DNA from: Aradus depressus
Taxonomy: Eukaryota > Arthropoda > Insecta > Hemiptera > Aradidae
Direction: 5' to 3'
Length of the DNA: 64,000 nucleotides
Assembly: GCA_963662175.1 (NCBI GenBank)
Contig: OY759218.1
Location: 18,008,480 to 18,072,479, forward strand
The translations under genes were made by a program, and so were the position numbers. The notes under the pieces are model-generated. The model had not been told where the DNA came from, made no database searches, and saw only the letters and a program-made list of their open reading frames with translations. Each line of letters begins with the position of its first letter. The first letter of the stretch is position 1. Below are positions 60,001 to 64,000 of this stretch, in pieces.

Positions 60001-60560
60001 TTGGAATGTATGGAATTTCATGTATTTCGACCTCTAAATTCCAAATATGAAAAAGAATATTCTGTCTGTCTGTCTGTGTGGGTGTGTCTGTGAACACGAT
60101 AACTCCTGATAGAATGAATGTATCGCTACGAAATTTTATATGTCATTCCTGAACCCTATGACGACACCTATTTTTTTCAGCCAAATCGGCCAAAGGGGAG
60201 GGGGTATTAGGGAAGAGGCTTAACTCAAAAACTTTAATAACTGTCTTTGTAATGAATGTATCGATATAAAATTTCATATGTGAATTCGAAATCCCGTAAG
60301 CACGACACATTAATTTTCAGCGGATCGGCAGAAGGGTAGGGTTTAGGGGAGGAGGGCTCATTTCCAATACCCTAATAACTGCCGATGTAATGAATTTATC
60401 GACACACGAGGAATTATGAGCACTATGTAACTCAGCTTGTGAATATTAGCGCAAACGGACGACTGGTTTTGGAAGGGGAGCGAAAAGTTAATTGATTAAT
60501 TCGTTCTGGGGAAGTATTTTCTGACCGATAACATAATTTTTTATAACTAACCAAGCCGTA
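60001..60560 (+). repeat. Dispersed hairpin-ended repeat adjoining the satellite
   Basis: The last satellite unit runs straight into the family body: ATTTCATGTATTTCGACCTC, TGAACACGATAACTCCTGAT, TAATAACTGTCTTTGTAATG and GGGGAGCGAAAAGTTAATTG. Confidence 0.85.
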
Positions 60561-61164
60561 GAAGAGAATAGCTTGGAGAGAAATTTAGTTTACTGCAAAT
60601 AATGTAAGCTGGGGAAGTACATTTCCGGTGCTTCACCATTTAATTTTTTCTTCGACGGGTCCCTTCAGTGTGTGATTTTACCATAATTTTCCATTTGAGT
60701 ACTACAACCGACATATATTTAAGTCCATAATGTGAAGCTACACTGGTCGATAACGACTATCCTCACGCCGACAGCCTTACTGAATTATTAATAAGTCAAA
60801 ATTGTCTGTTATCTTGAGATAAACACGAACCCACTCACTGATCTTAAGTCAATATTGACAATGGGAGGACTATGCCAAACATTATCAATAATATATTAGT
60901 TTATTTTTCGAGTAAACATGATTTTTTGTCAGAGTTGGGATTACACTAGGATGCGAAAATAAACAAACAAATACATGTTGGTCTGGAGAACCTAAATGAC
61001 TTTTTTCATATGAAAAATCTCAGCTAAATTGCCCACAAAGATCTTTTAACAACATTTTTAAACAAGATCGATCATAAATTTAAAAAAAATTATGATCATA
61101 ATTATCAATTCGTTATTCACTTTTGGCTTGTAAGGAATTTATGAATTCACAATAATATATATCA

Positions 61165-61640
61165 ATTTTTTACTTCCAGCTATACAAAGTATAGCTGGAA
61201 GTAAAAAAATATAGGTCAAACTATAATAGGTCAAACATTATAGATTCCAAATATGAAAAAAAAAACATTCTGTCTGTGTGTGTTTCTGTGAATACGATAA
61301 CTCCCGATAGAATGAATGTATCGACACGAAATTTCATATTTGAAGTCAAAACCTAATGAGGACATAATCTGTCAAATTTCAGCGATATCGGCCGAAGGTA
61401 AGGGGGACCAGGAAAGGAGGCTCGAAGGACGACATTTATTAATTTTTAGCAGAATGGGCAGAAAGAAAGAGGGGGCTCAACTAAAAAACCCAATAACTGC
61501 TGATGAAACGAATATATCGACATGAAATTTCATATTTGAAGTCAAAACCCAATGAATAATAGACTGTCAAATGTTCTTGTTAACTTACATAATTTCCCCG
61601 ATTACAAAACATTCCCTATACATCATATAACTGGGAAATT
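61165..61640 (+). repeat. Dispersed repeat with perfect terminal hairpin
   Basis: TTTTTACTTCCAGCTATACA and AAGTATAGCTGGAAGTAAAA form a perfect 17-bp hairpin at about 61169-61207. The body has GATAACTCCCGATAGAATGA and TCAAATTTCAGCGATATCGG blocks. Confidence 0.85.
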
Positions 61641-61689
61641 AAAAGTCAACTGTCTTGCTATGATAATAATATAAATAACTTCAGTCTTT

Positions 61690-62025
61690 GTGGAACGTTA
61701 CGGCTATGCTCTTGCGGCTTGGTAGAAATATCAAAAGTATTCCCACTTGGAATTTTTGGAGTTAAGCCCCTCTAAATCTCCCCCTCCCTCATTTTCGGGG
61801 AATTCAGCTTCTGTCCGATTTGACTGGAGTGGTCTGATACTATGTATGCAATTTCTTCTCAATATATTCATTCTGTCGAATTATCGTTCCCACACAATCA
61901 TGGATTTTTTCAGTATTTTTTTTTTATTCAGTGGGTTTGAGTTGGAATTTTTGATCGATTACGTAGCTTCCCCTATCCTACATAAAGCTGAGGTCGTAAA
62001 AGAAAAGTTCAACAGCTGAAATCTG
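61690..62025 (-). repeat. Dispersed repeat, inverted copy
   Basis: Contains inverses of the family blocks (CAATATATTCATTCTGTCGA, ACGTAGCTTCCCCTATCCTA). Confidence 0.55.
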
Positions 62026-62084
62026 TTAGTACTTTTAAATTAAGTGATTTGGGTCCCAGATTTATATAATGTGTGATTAGCGAC

Positions 62085-62905
62085 ACTGACCTGTCTCTAT
62101 TAGCGACCTGGATGAATAGTTAGCGAGACTACGTCTGGGTGAGTGTTTAGAGATAACTCATTGAGTTGAGGCTACCACCAGAAATAGTGGTTAGGGGCAT
62201 TGTTTACCACCTGGATGAATAGTTAGCGAGACTACCACCTGGGTGAGTGTTTAGAGACTGACTACCTCATTGAGTAGAGGTTAGCGCCACTGACTACCAC
62301 CTGGGTGAATATTTAGCGAGACTACCACCTGGGTGAGTGTTAAGAGACTGACTACCTCATTGAGTAGAGGTTAGCGCCACTGACTACCTCATTGAGTAGA
62401 GGTTAGCGCCACTGACTACCACCTGGATGAATATTTAGCGAGACTACCATCTGGGTGAGTGTTAAGAGACTGACTACCTCATTGAGTAGAGGTTAGCGCC
62501 ACTGACTACCACCTGGATGAATAGTTAGCGAGACTACTGTCTGGGTGTTTAGAGATAACTTTGAGTAGAGGTTAGCGCCACTGACTACCACCAGAAAGAG
62601 TGGTTAGGGGCATTGTTTACCACGTGGATGAATAGTTAGCGAGACTACCACCTGGGTGAGTGTTTAGAGATACTGACTACCTCGGTGAGTAGAGGTTAGC
62701 GCCACTGATTACCACCAGAAAGAGTGGTTAGGGGCATTGGCTACCACCTGGATGAGTAGTTAGTGACATTGACTTCCACTTGGATGAGAGGTTAGCGACA
62801 CGGACTATCTTCTGGGTGAGTAATAGTCCCCGATAGTCTTCTTGAGTAGAGAGCAATACTGTCTACCTGGATAAAAGGTTAACAAGAATGGCGGCTGAAT
62901 ACCAA
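62085..62905 (+). repeat. Degenerate minisatellite, compound units
   Basis: Built of permuted short words: GGATGAATAGTTAGCGAGAC, TACCACCTGGGTGAGTGTTT, AGAGACTGACTACCTCATTG and AGTAGAGGTTAGCGCCACTG. Composite spacing is irregular, about 90-125 bp. Confidence 0.92.
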
Positions 62906-63169
62906 ATTATTTGGGTGAGTGGTTAGCGTGACTTACTGCCACACTGAGTGAGAGATATTGTTCCTCTTTTTCCTTCCCCTACTCTTTGTGAAGTTTGTGT
63001 CTGATCGATAGACTTGGAAGACAACGGCGTAGGGAAGGGGGGTAAAGGAGAGGGGGGCGCAACTCAGTTAAGATAGACATGAGCAACATAACACTGGAAT
63101 TAATGTAGAGATAGAAATGTCTTCCCAGGCACTAAATTGTCGTTCTCACTTTAAATCCTTCTCTTCAGC

Positions 63170-63350
63170 CTAAATTTGGCTACCCAGGTTTTTCACCTAG
63201 AGCGGGGTTCTTTAATGAGTACCTGACATTGTACAGGCTTAGGATCATGGTTTAACATCCCACCTAAAGGACGGCATGCTTAAGGTTAAAGGATAAAAAC
63301 CTAAGGGCATCGGCCGGGTTTCGAACCCGCGATCTTATGCCCAGTAGGCA
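63170..63350 (-). repeat. tRNA-SINE copy with box B
   Basis: GAGTACCTGACATTGTACAG to ATCGGCCGGGTTTCGAACCC. The head is cut after the box B region. Confidence 0.8.
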
Positions 63351-63625
63351 ATACTTTGGCAGTTATTGAAACTCCCTCCCAATCCTCCCATTCCTTTTGG
63401 CTGATTTCTCTGAAAATCAATAGGTGTCATCCAGGGCTCTGGATACACACATAAAATATCATGTCACTATATTCATTCTACACATAAAATTGTGTATCAT
63501 TTATTCAGGAAGAATTTTGTTTCATTTTTGTAATCAGGAAAACATGAAATTCTGAAAACTCAACATCGAATACCTGGCTGATTACATAACTTCTTCTATA
63601 CTTCTGCTGGGGAAGCAAAAAAAAA
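63351..63625 (-). repeat. Dispersed hairpin-ended repeat, inverted copy
   Basis: TTTGGCTGATTTCTCTGAAA, AATAGGTGTCATCCAGGGC, TCACTATATTCATTCTAC, GATTACATAACTTCTTCTAT and CTGGGGAAG, in inverse order to the + copies. Confidence 0.75.
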
Positions 63626-63917
63626 AACCACTGAAATGAAATGTGATTCTGTATGAAATGAGGTTTCTTCTGAATCCACAAATAAAATGACGTGTTGGTT
63701 TCACTCGATCAGGAATTATCTTTTTCACGAACACACAAACACTGACATTTTGGACACGTCGAAAGGTACGTGTGTAGTGCAGATTATAGTATATTGACTG
63801 CCTGTAATGTGGCTGATCGTGTATATTCTTATGGGTATTTTGATACGAGTGTGGGAACCCGATATCTACGTGAGAGGCAATCATAGAATGTAAGTCTTAT
63901 AGCTCAGAGCAGGGCGC

Positions 63918-63944
63918 CTATATATATATATACATATATATACA
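63918..63944. repeat. TA-rich microsatellite
   Basis: TATATATATATATACATATA-type run. Confidence 0.85.
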
Positions 63945-64000
63945 GTTTAGGCAATTTCAGATGAAAACCTAAAGATCCCCCCCTACCCTGTTGTCATAAA

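Overview
The window is nuclear DNA of an animal, most likely an arthropod. It is AT-rich, its coding exons are short and GC-richer with GT/AG introns, and it is crowded with eukaryotic transposons. The one complete enzyme, a PHM-only amidating monooxygenase, looks arthropod in type. A copepod such as a sea louse is my guess from overall character, not something the sequence proves.

Three protein-coding genes are supported. (1) The last four visible coding exons of a K-Cl cotransporter (KCC/SLC12 family), + strand, 2642-9027. (2) A complete ten-exon peptidylglycine alpha-hydroxylating monooxygenase (PHM), - strand, 47265 down to 25998. It encodes 340 residues with all six copper ligands, and every exon junction keeps frame. 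(3) A complete three-exon GINS subunit Sld5, - strand, 55436 down to 51900, 208 residues. A GC-rich pair of putative exons at 17420-17765 (- strand) is not identified.

The rest is mostly mobile DNA. PHM intron 8 holds a full-length CsRn1-type Ty3/Gypsy element (29218-33635) with 207-bp LTRs, a tRNA-Trp primer site, a CHCC Gag knuckle and a 4-bp target duplication. Its gag and pol are broken. Also present are an internally deleted mariner (37586-38353), four pogo/Tigger-like elements or remnants, a Helitron-like end, several LINE fragments (one interrupted by a MITE that left a 4-bp duplication), and a tRNA-derived SINE family. Every SINE copy I found lies in the same orientation. There is also a dispersed family with a hairpin end, one piece of which has expanded into a 125-bp satellite at 58.9-60.0 kb.

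The most unusual signal is a set of unrelated-looking foldback repeats that share a layout resembling the hammerhead-ribozyme core (CTGANGA, short stem-loop, GAAA). They are often arranged as inverted pairs, as expected for Penelope-like element termini. This is inference from reading and needs structural and copy-number tests.

The genes do not form an operon or pathway. PHM (neuropeptide amidation), Sld5 (DNA replication) and KCC (ion transport) are ordinary neighbours.
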